A stretch of 64,000 nt of DNA, taken from NCBI RefSeq assembly GCF_011927785.1, contig NZ_JAATJK010000001.1:496001-560000 (forward strand), in the 5' to 3' direction. Position numbers and translations under genes: made by a program. Each line of letters opens with the position of its first letter. Position 1 is the stretch's first letter. Shown here piece by piece: positions 27,808-35,080 of this stretch. This DNA comes from Micromonospora profundi (GTDB lineage: Bacteria; Actinomycetota; Actinomycetes; Mycobacteriales; Micromonosporaceae). Under the pieces are notes generated by a model that did no database searches, had not been told where the DNA came from, and saw only the letters and a list, made by a program, of their open reading frames with translations.

Positions 27808-28218
27808 ATGCCTGCCAGGCGCAACCCGAAGAAGTCCCGTACCCCCAGAGCAACGCCGCTCGGCACCGACCCGGCGGCCAAGCGCGGCCCGCTCCAGCCG
27901 ACCCGCTCCGACCTCGGCCTCGCGGTCGAGCCGGCGCTTGTCGACCCGGCGGTGCCGGCACTGCTGGTCGAGCCGGCGGTGTCGAACGACCCGGCGGTGC
28001 TGGTCGAGCCGGCGGTGCCGGCGGTGGCGCTGGGTGAGCTTGTGCCGCCGGTCGACGTGCCGGCCGCGGTCGACGCGCCGACGGTGGCCGACCTGCCGAA
28101 GGCGGCCGGACGACCTGCGGCACCGACGGCCGGACCGCCGCACGGCGGCGGAGGCCGCTCCGGTGGCAAGAGTCAGCAGGCCGGCCAACCGCGCCGCTAC
28201 GCCTTCCGCCGCAGCTGA
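27808..28218 (+). CDS. Low-complexity Ala/Val/Pro-rich protein
   Basis: The predicted 136-residue protein has a basic N-terminus (MPARRNPKKSRTPRATP), a central Val/Glu/Pro/Ala repeat (VEPAV and DPAVPAL variants), a Gly-rich stretch and a basic end (QPRRYAFRRS). No family is recognised. Coding is supported by an ideal RBS (AAGGAGG, 6 nt before the ATG) and by sensible charged termini. The overlapping minus-strand frame (27592-28188) has no such support. The repeats suggest a disordered, possibly nucleic-acid-associated protein. Confidence 0.65.
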   Translation: MPARRNPKKSRTPRATPLGTDPAAKRGPLQPTRSDLGLAVEPALVDPAVPALLVEPAVSNDPAVLVEPAVPAVALGELVPPVDVPAAVDAPTVADLPKAAGRPAAPTAGPPHGGGGRSGGKSQQAGQPRRYAFRRS

Positions 28219-28266
28219 CCGATCCCGCCCCGCCGCGCGCTGTCCGGCGTGGGCCGCCCACTGCGG

Positions 28267-28308
28267 GCCGTGCGTCGCGTGCCGTGCGTCGCGTGCCGCG
28301 CGTCGGGG
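28267..28308. repeat. 14-bp tandem repeat, three copies
   Basis: GCCGTGCGTCGCGT occurs exactly at 28267-28280 and 28281-28294, with a diverged copy at 28295-28308. Confidence 0.85.
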
Positions 28309-28371
28309 ACGCCGCCCGCCGCGCTTCGCCCGCGCGCAGCGGACGCGGACGCCGCCCGGCGGACGGTGACG

Positions 28372-28431
28372 ACAACATCAGGGATGTAGTGGCCTCGTCT
28401 GGCAGCGAGGGCACTACATCCCTGATGTTGT
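28372..28431. repeat. Perfect 20-bp inverted repeat (palindrome C)
   Basis: ACAACATCAGGGATGTAGTG (28372-28391) is perfectly complementary to 28412-28431. CCTCG/CGAGG (28393-28397 and 28406-28410) extend the stem after a one-base mismatch, closing an 8-nt loop. It lies between the convergent genes ending at 28218 and 28463. Confidence 0.94.
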
Positions 28432-28462
28432 GCGGATCTTGGAGCGCGATGCAGCGGCGCGC

Positions 28463-29263
28463 TCAGCTGATCAACGGGCGGAAGGTGCCGAGCAGGACGC
28501 TGACGGTCAGGGCGCCGCCGGCCAGGACGACAGCCACGGCGATGAGCAGTCCGTCGGCGGGGCCGAAGCGCTGGCGGCGGGCGACGGTACGTGGTGTGTC
28601 GGCGTCGAACCCGCGCGCGTCCATCGCGACGGCCAGCCGGGTGCCTCGGCGGATCGCCCCGACCAGCAGCGCGAACGCGGTGGAGGCGAACAGTCGCAGC
28701 TTCGCCACGGGATTGCGCCCGGCGTCGACGCCGCGTGCCCTCCGGGCCATGCTGATCATCTGCCACTCCTGGCCGAGCAGCGGCACCAGCCGGAATGCGG
28801 CCAGCGCCCCGATGGCGAACCGGGGCGGCGCCTTCGCGTTCTGGATCAACGAGTCGGCGAGGTCGGTGGGGTCGGTGGTGGCGAAGACGATCACGCCGGG
28901 CAGGGCCACCGCGAACACCCGCAGGATAAGGCCGAGCGCGGTGAGCAGGACGCCGGTGGTCACCATCACCGGTCCGACGTCCAGCAGGACCCGGCCGGAC
29001 CTGTCGGCGGCGAACAGCACAAGGGTGACGAGGATGCCGGCGCCGCTGAGCAGCAGTGGCAGGGCCCGCCGGGCCAGCACCCGGTAGCGGACGCCGAACA
29101 GCGGCAGCACGGCGAGTTCCACGGCGATGGCGATGGCCGGGGCCACCGGGTCCAGGGTGGCCAGCAGGGTGAACGAGAAGACCAGCGCGGCGGCGACCTT
29201 CGCCACCGGGTTCCGCCGGGCCAGCGGCGCGCCGGGAGCGGCGACCGGCTCGATGCTGATCAT
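28463..29263 (-). CDS. ykoC: ECF transporter transmembrane protein EcfT (YkoC-like)
   Basis: A 266-residue T component with about five helices. It carries the two Ala-Arg-Gly-type coupling segments that touch the ATPase (MARRARGVD and AMDARGF). It is the membrane scaffold of an energy-coupling-factor importer. It follows the fused ATPase gene and the S component on the same strand. The TPP riboswitch upstream of the S gene points to thiamine or its HMP precursor as the substrate. Confidence 0.9.
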   Translation of the reverse strand: MISIEPVAAPGAPLARRNPVAKVAAALVFSFTLLATLDPVAPAIAIAVELAVLPLFGVRYRVLARRALPLLLSGAGILVTLVLFAADRSGRVLLDVGPVMVTTGVLLTALGLILRVFAVALPGVIVFATTDPTDLADSLIQNAKAPPRFAIGALAAFRLVPLLGQEWQMISMARRARGVDAGRNPVAKLRLFASTAFALLVGAIRRGTRLAVAMDARGFDADTPRTVARRQRFGPADGLLIAVAVVLAGGALTVSVLLGTFRPLIS

Positions 29264-29408
29264 CGGATGTCACCTCGGGTCGGCGCGGTCGCTCCTGGGT
29301 CGCGCGGTCGGGCAGCGCCGTCGAGATCGGCGTCCTGGGTGGTCGCGGTCGCTACCGGGTGGCGGTGCGGCCGGGCAGGGCCGCCGCCGAGGTTCCCACC
29401 CCACGTGG

Positions 29409-30827
29409 TCACTGTCGCTCCAGGGTGACGGTGCGGTCGGCGAGCGCGGCGACGAAGTCCGCGTCGTGGGTGACCGTGACGATGCCGTGCCCGGCGTCGC
29501 GCAGGTCGGCGAAGAGGTCGACCAGTTCCCGCCAGGTCCGCCGGTCCTGACCGAAGGTGGGTTCGTCGCAGATCACCAGGCGTGGCGCGGTGGCCAGGGC
29601 CGTCGCGACGCTCAGCCGCCGCGCCTCCCCACCCGAGAGGGTGTACGGGTTGGCAGCGGCGAGCCGGGTCAGCCGCAGCCGTTCCAGCAGTTCTGCCACG
29701 GTGTCCTTGACGGCCGCCTCCTGTTGACCGGTCCGGCGCGGACCCAGCGCCAGCTCGTCGAAGACGGTGCTCGTGACGAACTGGTGCTCCGGGTCCTGGA
29801 AGACCGACCCGATCCGCTTGGCGAGCGCGGGTGCCCGCCAGCGGTGCGGGGGAGTGCGGTGGTCCGACCCGGCCAGCTCGGCGGACGCGGTTACCCGGCC
29901 GGTGCCCGGCTTGAGCAGACCGCCGAGCAGCAGCGCCAGGGTCGACTTGCCGGCGCCGTTCGGTCCGCGTACGGCGAGTGCTTCGCCGGCGCGTACCCCC
30001 AGATTGGTGGGGCCCAGCCGGGGTGGCAGGCCGAGCCGGTCGGCGGTGAGCAAGAGATCCCCCGGGGTGGCGGTCGCTGGCCGGGGCACGACAGGGTGAC
30101 CCGGCACCCAGACGCCCTCGTCGGCGAGGGTGGCGCCGTGCGCGGCGAAGATCTCCTCGGGTGGGCCGTCCGCGCGGACTCCGCCGCCGGGTTCCAGGAC
30201 GACTACCCGGTCGACTAGTGGCAGCGCTTCGGCGACCCGGTGCTCGACCAGGATCAGCGTGGTGTCCGCGTCGAGGGCGCCGGCCACCGCCTGTCGGATC
30301 AGGTCGGCGCCGGCCGGGTCGAGGTTGGCGGTCGGTTCGTCGAGCAGCAGCAGGCCGGGGCGCAGGGCCAGGGCGCCGGCCAGGGCGAGGCGTTGCTGCT
30401 CGCCGCCGGAGAGTGCGGCGGTGTTGCGGTCCCGGGAGTACGGGAAGCCGACGCGACGCAGCGCCTCGTCGACCCGGGGCCAGATCTCGGCAGTCGGTAC
30501 GCCCCGGTTCTCCAGACCGAACGCGACGTCGTCGCCGCAGCGGGCCATCACCAACTGGGTCTGCGGGTCCTGGAAGACGATGCCGACGCGTTCCCGGCCC
30601 TTGCGCGGGTCGAGCCCGTCGATCTCGACGGTGCCCTCCTGCTCGCCGGAGTCCTCGGGCAGCAGCCCGGCCAGGGCGCTGAGCAGCGTGCTCTTGCCGG
30701 CCCCCGATGGTCCGAGCAGCAGCACCCGTTCCCCGGCCTCCACCCGCAGGTCAACCCCGCGCACGGCCCAGGCGCGCCGCCCAGCGTGCCGCCACCCGAA
30801 CCCGCGCAGCAGAACCGCGCTCACCAC
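29409..30827 (-). CDS. ykoD: ECF transporter ATPase, two fused ABC domains (YkoD-like)
   Basis: A 472-residue fusion of two ABC ATPase domains. The first has GPSGAGKS, LSGGEQQRLALA and LLLLDEPTANLDP; the second has GPNGAGKS, LSGGEARRLSVA and a Walker B VICDEPTFGQD. This is the YkoD arrangement. It powers uptake by the YkoE S component with the EcfT partner. Tandem GTG codons at 30827 and 30824 follow a GGGGGTGG RBS; the longer open frame is low-complexity and rejected. Confidence 0.93.
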   Translation of the reverse strand: MVSAVLLRGFGWRHAGRRAWAVRGVDLRVEAGERVLLLGPSGAGKSTLLSALAGLLPEDSGEQEGTVEIDGLDPRKGRERVGIVFQDPQTQLVMARCGDDVAFGLENRGVPTAEIWPRVDEALRRVGFPYSRDRNTAALSGGEQQRLALAGALALRPGLLLLDEPTANLDPAGADLIRQAVAGALDADTTLILVEHRVAEALPLVDRVVVLEPGGGVRADGPPEEIFAAHGATLADEGVWVPGHPVVPRPATATPGDLLLTADRLGLPPRLGPTNLGVRAGEALAVRGPNGAGKSTLALLLGGLLKPGTGRVTASAELAGSDHRTPPHRWRAPALAKRIGSVFQDPEHQFVTSTVFDELALGPRRTGQQEAAVKDTVAELLERLRLTRLAAANPYTLSGGEARRLSVATALATAPRLVICDEPTFGQDRRTWRELVDLFADLRDAGHGIVTVTHDADFVAALADRTVTLERQ

Positions 30828-30912
30828 CCACCCCCTACCCGCCCCGACCCTGCCCAGCCCTCCCCGCCCCCTGCCCCCGCCCGCCTCCTGCACCCCTTCC
30901 ACCCTGCCCGGT

Positions 30913-30967
30913 GATCATGAGGTTGACGGGGGCTTGGGCGATCCATCCGCCCGTCAACCTCATGATC
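30913..30967. repeat. Perfect 18-bp inverted repeat (palindrome D)
   Basis: GATCATGAGGTTGACGGG (30913-30930) is perfectly complementary to 30950-30967 over a 19-nt loop. The outer sequence CATGATCGACG is shared with palindrome A. It sits inside the ykoE-ykoD interval of one operon. Confidence 0.95.
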
Positions 30968-30970
30968 GAC

Positions 30971-30997
30971 GTGAGTGAGTGAGTGAGTGAGTGAGTG
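30971..30997. repeat. GTGA microsatellite
   Basis: About six to seven head-to-tail GTGA units directly follow palindrome D. Confidence 0.9.
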
Positions 30998-31029
30998 GGT
31001 GGGACGGGAGGGGCGGGGAAGGTGAGGGA

Positions 31030-31617
31030 TTAGACGAGGGCTCGGTTCCGGCCTGCTGGGAAGCGGTCCAGGACGCCGGTGTTGGCAAGGGCCCGGGTGA
31101 GCAGCCAGCCGCCGATGCCGGCGATCACAGTGGCGCTGACGATGGTGAGCAGCGCGTACGGGATGCGGTAGTTGACCAGTTCGGTTTCGACATTCCAGAC
31201 GAAGAAGTCGAACAGCGCGGCGCTGAGACCTGTCAACGCGCCGGCCAGCGCCGCCGTCGGCAGCCGGAACGACCGGTAGCGGAAGGCGGCGAAGGCCAAC
31301 TCGGCGCCGATGCCCTGAACGATCCCCTGCGGAATCACAGTGCCGGCCCACTGGCTGCCCAGCAGCGCGGAGACGACCGCCGCCACCGTCTCGCAGTAGA
31401 GCGCCGCGCCGGGCTTGCGGATGACCAGGCCGCCGACGACGGCCGGCATCAGCCAGACGCCGTAGATCAGCGTCTGCGCCGGCGGGAAGAAGGCGAACGC
31501 GCCCTCGGTGGCACTCCAGACCAGGCCCCAGGCCCAGAAGATGACGCCGAAGGCGACAGCGATCACCGAGGCGACCACGATGTCGATGGTCCGCCATCGG
31601 TTGGTGGTGTTGTCCAT
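31030..31617 (-). CDS. ykoE: ECF transporter S component, thiamine/HMP (YkoE-like)
   Basis: A 195-residue membrane protein with about five helices, matching YkoE: FWAWGLVW early, then WLMPAVVGGLVIRKPGAALY. YkoE binds thiamine or hydroxymethylpyrimidine and docks to the YkoC/YkoD module encoded downstream. The ATG at 31617 has a GGGAG RBS, which lies in a hairpin downstream of a TPP aptamer. The intervening palindrome D may cause differential expression of the subunits. Confidence 0.92.
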   Translation of the reverse strand: MDNTTNRWRTIDIVVASVIAVAFGVIFWAWGLVWSATEGAFAFFPPAQTLIYGVWLMPAVVGGLVIRKPGAALYCETVAAVVSALLGSQWAGTVIPQGIVQGIGAELAFAAFRYRSFRLPTAALAGALTGLSAALFDFFVWNVETELVNYRIPYALLTIVSATVIAGIGGWLLTRALANTGVLDRFPAGRNRALV

Positions 31618-31623
31618 GCTTTG

Positions 31624-31650
31624 CTCCCAGTTCAGTGAACGAACCAGGAG
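31624..31650 (-). promoter_or_regulatory. Hairpin sequestering the ykoE ribosome binding site
   Basis: On the minus strand CTCCTGGTTC pairs with GAACTGGGAG (10 bp with two G-U wobbles, 7-nt loop). The 3' arm contains the ykoE Shine-Dalgarno GGGAG. It is the probable expression platform of the TPP riboswitch (translation control). Confidence 0.6.
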
Positions 31651-31708
31651 AAGACGCACGCCGCGCGCCCGGTGGCACCGGACGACGGCGCGGCTGGAGG
31701 TCGACCGA

Positions 31709-31793
<85 letters not shown>

Positions 31794-31895
31794 TGTGAAG
31801 TTGTCTCGCTGACGCTAGCACCGACCTGGGGTGACAGCCCAGCAGGGAGTCCCGGCAGCCGGCCGGCCCGGCGTCGGCTCGGTAGGCTCACGATC

Positions 31896-32726
31896 ATGCA
31901 GGTCGACGCGCGAGGTCTCACCTTCGAGGTACGCACCGGTGGTCCGGCAGACGGCGCGCCCGTCCTGCTGCTGCACGGCTTCCCGCAGCACAGCGGCGAG
32001 TGGGACGAGGTCGTCCCGGCGCTGCACACCGCCGGGCTGCGCACGTACGCGCTGGACCAGCGTGGCTACTCGCCGGGCGCGCGGCCGGAGGCGGTGGCCG
32101 ACTACCGGATCCCCGAACTGGCCGCCGACGCGGTGGCAGTGCTCGACGCGCTCGGGTTGGACGCCGTCCACCTGGTCGGACACGACTGGGGCGCGATCGT
32201 TGCCTGGGCGCTGGCGGCCGAGCACCCCGAACGGGTCCGTACGCTCACCGCCGTGTCAGTGCCGCATCCGGCGGCCATGGCCCACGCCCTCGGCACCGAC
32301 ACGGAGCAGAAGGCCCGCTCGTCGTACATCGCGCTGTTCCGCCAGCCCGGCAAGGCCGAGAAGGTGCTGCTGGCGTTCAACGCGACGGCGCTGCGCAAGA
32401 TGCTCGGCGGGGTGGGCGACGCGCCCCGGGTGGACCGCTACGCCGATCCGATGCGCGAGCCGGGTGCCCTGACCGCCGCGCTGAACTGGTACCGGGCCAT
32501 GTCCCGGGCCGACCTGGCCGCCGTCGGCCCGGTCGCGGTGCCCACCACCTATGTGTGGAGTGACCGGGACATCGCCATCGGCCGGACCGCCGCCGAGGCG
32601 TGCGCCGCCAACGTCACGGGTGACTACCGCTTCGTACCGCTGCCCGGGGTGACCCACTGGATCCCGGACGCCGCCCCTGGCCCGCTCGCCGAGGCGATCC
32701 TGGCCCGGGTCGCCGGGACGGCCTGA
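31896..32726 (+). CDS. Alpha/beta hydrolase (epoxide hydrolase-like)
   Basis: A 276-residue alpha/beta hydrolase. The nucleophile is an Asp in VGHDWG (about residue 96) as in epoxide hydrolases and dehalogenases, preceded by the oxyanion HGFPQHS. The final His is probably in GVTHWIP. The ATG at 31896 has TAGGCT 7 nt upstream, so it is probably leaderless. The substrate is unknown. Confidence 0.92.
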   Translation: MQVDARGLTFEVRTGGPADGAPVLLLHGFPQHSGEWDEVVPALHTAGLRTYALDQRGYSPGARPEAVADYRIPELAADAVAVLDALGLDAVHLVGHDWGAIVAWALAAEHPERVRTLTAVSVPHPAAMAHALGTDTEQKARSSYIALFRQPGKAEKVLLAFNATALRKMLGGVGDAPRVDRYADPMREPGALTAALNWYRAMSRADLAAVGPVAVPTTYVWSDRDIAIGRTAAEACAANVTGDYRFVPLPGVTHWIPDAAPGPLAEAILARVAGTA

Positions 32727-32749
32727 GCCGTGCCGATCGAAGGAGCGCC

Positions 32750-33556
32750 GTGACGACGTACCCCGGCGGGCCGGGCACCCGGCGCTCGGTCGCCGCGCAG
32801 CTGCGCCTGCTGGGCGTACGTCCCGGCTCGACAGTGCTTGTGCACGCGGCCCTGCGCCCGCTGGGTTTCGTCTGCGGTGGACCGCACGCGGTGGTGCTCG
32901 CCCTGCGTGACGCGCTCGGCCCGGACGGCACGATCGTGGTGCCGACCCACACGCCCGACAACAGCGACCCCGCGCAGTGGCGCAACCCGCCGGTTCCGGT
33001 GGACTGGTGGCCGCTGATCCGGGCCGAGATGCCGGGGTTCGACCCGGCGGTCACCCCCAGCCGCTACATGGGCGTGCTCGCCGAGACGGTTCGCGGCTGG
33101 CCCGGCGCGTTGCGCAGCGCGCATCCCCAGGTGTCGTTCGCGGCGCTCGGCCCGGCCGCCGAGCAGGTCGTCGCAGGGCACGGCCTGGCCGACATGCTCG
33201 GCGCACAGTCTCCGCTGGACCGGCTCTACGACCTGGACGCCGACGTGCTGCTGCTCGGGGTGGACCACAGCGTGAACACGTCGCTGCACCTGGCCGAGTA
33301 CCGTCGTCCCGCGCCGGTCCGTGAGCGGCTGGGCGCGGCGGTGCGGATACCCGACGGTGGCCGCGAGTGGGTGTGGTGGCAGGACATCAGGCTCGACGAG
33401 AGCGACTTCGGCACGCTGGGCCAGGCCCTGGAGGCCACCGGCGTGGTCCGCGTCGGCTCGGTGGGCGCCGGAACCGCGAGGTTGGTACGCCAGCGGGCGG
33501 CTGTCGACTTCGCGGTGCAGTGGATGGCCCGCAACCGGACGACGGAGGACACATGA
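32750..33556 (+). CDS. AAC(3) family aminoglycoside N-acetyltransferase
   Basis: A 268-residue antibiotic N-acetyltransferase-fold protein. Family marks are SVAAQLRLLGVRPGSTVLVH at the start and RSAHPQVSFAALG in the middle. AAC(3) enzymes acetylate N3 of 2-deoxystreptamine, but chromosomal members may have other substrates. The GTG start has AAGGAG 5 nt upstream. It sits between a hydrolase and a SIS protein, overlapping the latter by 4 nt, with no antibiotic cluster nearby. Confidence 0.88.
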   Translation: MTTYPGGPGTRRSVAAQLRLLGVRPGSTVLVHAALRPLGFVCGGPHAVVLALRDALGPDGTIVVPTHTPDNSDPAQWRNPPVPVDWWPLIRAEMPGFDPAVTPSRYMGVLAETVRGWPGALRSAHPQVSFAALGPAAEQVVAGHGLADMLGAQSPLDRLYDLDADVLLLGVDHSVNTSLHLAEYRRPAPVRERLGAAVRIPDGGREWVWWQDIRLDESDFGTLGQALEATGVVRVGSVGAGTARLVRQRAAVDFAVQWMARNRTTEDT

Positions 33557-34302
33557 GCGTGAGCGCCGACGACTTTCTGGCAGTGGTGACCGAGACGATC
33601 GGCCGGGTGGCCGCCAGTCAGCGGGAGGCGGTGGGGCGGGCCGCCGACCTGATCGCCGACGCCGTACGCGCCGACGGGGTGGTGCACGCCTTCGGGACGG
33701 GCCACTCGGAGGCCCTCGCCATGGAGATCGCCGGCCGGGCGGGTGGCCTGGTGCCGACCAACCGGATCGCGTTGCGCGACCTGGTGCTGATCGGTGGCGA
33801 GCCGGCCGAGCGGCTCGGCCCGCTGCTGGAACGGGACCCGGCCGTGGCGCACCGGCTCTACGAGCTGGCCCCGGTACGCCCCACCGACGTCTTCGTGCTC
33901 GCCTCGAACTCCGGGGTCAACGGCGCCATGGTCGAGTTCGCCACGCTCGTCAAGCAGCGGGGGCATGGGCTCGTGGCGATCACCTCCGTGCAGCACTCCG
34001 GCCGGATGACCTCCCGCCACCCGTCCGGTCGCAAGCTGGCCGACCTGGCCGACGTGGTGCTCGACAACGGCGCACCGTACGGCGATGCGACGCTGCCGCT
34101 GCCCGGCGGTGGCGCTGTCGGCGCGGTCTCCTCGATCACGGCGGCACTGCTGGCCCAACAGGTCACCGTGGAGGTGGTTGCTCGGTTGCTGGCGGCGGGG
34201 GAGCGGCCCCCGGTCTACCTGTCGGCGAACATCCCGGACGGCGACGCGCACAACACCGAGCTCGAAGCCCGCTACGCGGGCCGCATCCGCCGCGGCTCCT
34301 GA
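33553..34302 (+). CDS. SIS domain-containing phosphosugar-binding protein
   Basis: A 249-residue SIS protein of the UPF0309 type. The phosphosugar loop is visible in HAFGTGHSEALAMEIAGRAG, and a second Ser-rich motif in LASNSGVNG. Such proteins isomerise or sense phosphosugars. ATG 33553 overlaps the acetyltransferase stop (ATGA), so the two are co-translated. Confidence 0.9.
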   Translation: MSVSADDFLAVVTETIGRVAASQREAVGRAADLIADAVRADGVVHAFGTGHSEALAMEIAGRAGGLVPTNRIALRDLVLIGGEPAERLGPLLERDPAVAHRLYELAPVRPTDVFVLASNSGVNGAMVEFATLVKQRGHGLVAITSVQHSGRMTSRHPSGRKLADLADVVLDNGAPYGDATLPLPGGGAVGAVSSITAALLAQQVTVEVVARLLAAGERPPVYLSANIPDGDAHNTELEARYAGRIRRGS

Positions 34303-34468
34303 ACGCCCGCGTGGGCGGCGCTCGGCGAGGGCGGTGGCGTGACCAGCGGAGTGTCCTGGCGGTGACCGGCAGATGTCGTGAACCTGTTTCGCGCTCAGTC
34401 GTGTGGGGCATTGGCGTTGCTGCCGGCGGACCGCTCCGTCGGCAGTAGCGTCTCACCGGAGGTAGCGC

Positions 34469-34972
34469 GTGTCGACGGAGACCGAGAAGCAGCGTTGGCA
34501 GCGCAACTTCGCCGATCTGCTACAGGAGCTGCGGGTCGCCCAGACGGGCGTGCAGATCCTGTTCGCCTTCCTGCTGACCCTGCCGTTCAGCAACGGATTC
34601 ACCCGGACCAGCGAGTTCCAGCGGGATGTCTACATCGTCGCCCTGATCGCCGCGGCCGCCGCCACCGCGATGATCATTTCGCCGGTGGCGTTCCACAGGG
34701 CGCTGTTCCGGCAGGGGCGCAAGCCGGAGCTGGTCCGCTTCGCGCACCGGATGGCCAGCGGCGGGCTCGCCTTCATGCTGATCTCGATGGTCAGCGCGGT
34801 TCTGCTGATCACCGACTTCGTGCTGGACCGGCCGATCGCCTTCATCCTCAGCGGCCTGACCGGGCTCTGGTTCCTCACGTTCTGGGCGATCCTGCCGTTC
34901 TCCCGGCGTAGCTGGGGCGAGGACGACATCGACGACGACGATGACGACCCGGAGATGCTCAGCGGTCGCTGA
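34469..34972 (+). CDS. Four-helix membrane protein (DUF6328-like)
   Basis: A 167-residue protein with four predicted membrane helices (about residues 27-43, 53-75, 96-118, 125-145) and a very acidic C-terminal tail (DDIDDDDDDPE). It resembles an actinobacterial family of unknown function. GTG 34469 has GGAGG 6 nt upstream. A possible -10 (TAGCGT, about 34445) follows a GC-rich hairpin. Confidence 0.8.
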   Translation: MSTETEKQRWQRNFADLLQELRVAQTGVQILFAFLLTLPFSNGFTRTSEFQRDVYIVALIAAAAATAMIISPVAFHRALFRQGRKPELVRFAHRMASGGLAFMLISMVSAVLLITDFVLDRPIAFILSGLTGLWFLTFWAILPFSRRSWGEDDIDDDDDDPEMLSGR

Positions 34973-35080
34973 GGACGGCGATCCGGACGTACGCTGCGCT
35001 ACCCCTTGGTAACAAGCGGAGGTAGCGTGGCGGTAGTCGCGCACGTCGACGCAGCCGCACCGAGGTTCGAGGGGGCAGCC

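Noticed and set aside
27592..28188. Minus-strand frame opposite the Ala/Val/Pro-rich gene
   Set aside because: No RBS and composition reflecting the repeats. The plus-strand frame has AAGGAGG at ideal spacing.
32750..33556. Part of an antibiotic biosynthesis cluster
   Set aside because: Neighbours are unrelated housekeeping-type genes and no polyketide, peptide or aminoglycoside biosynthetic genes occur in the window.
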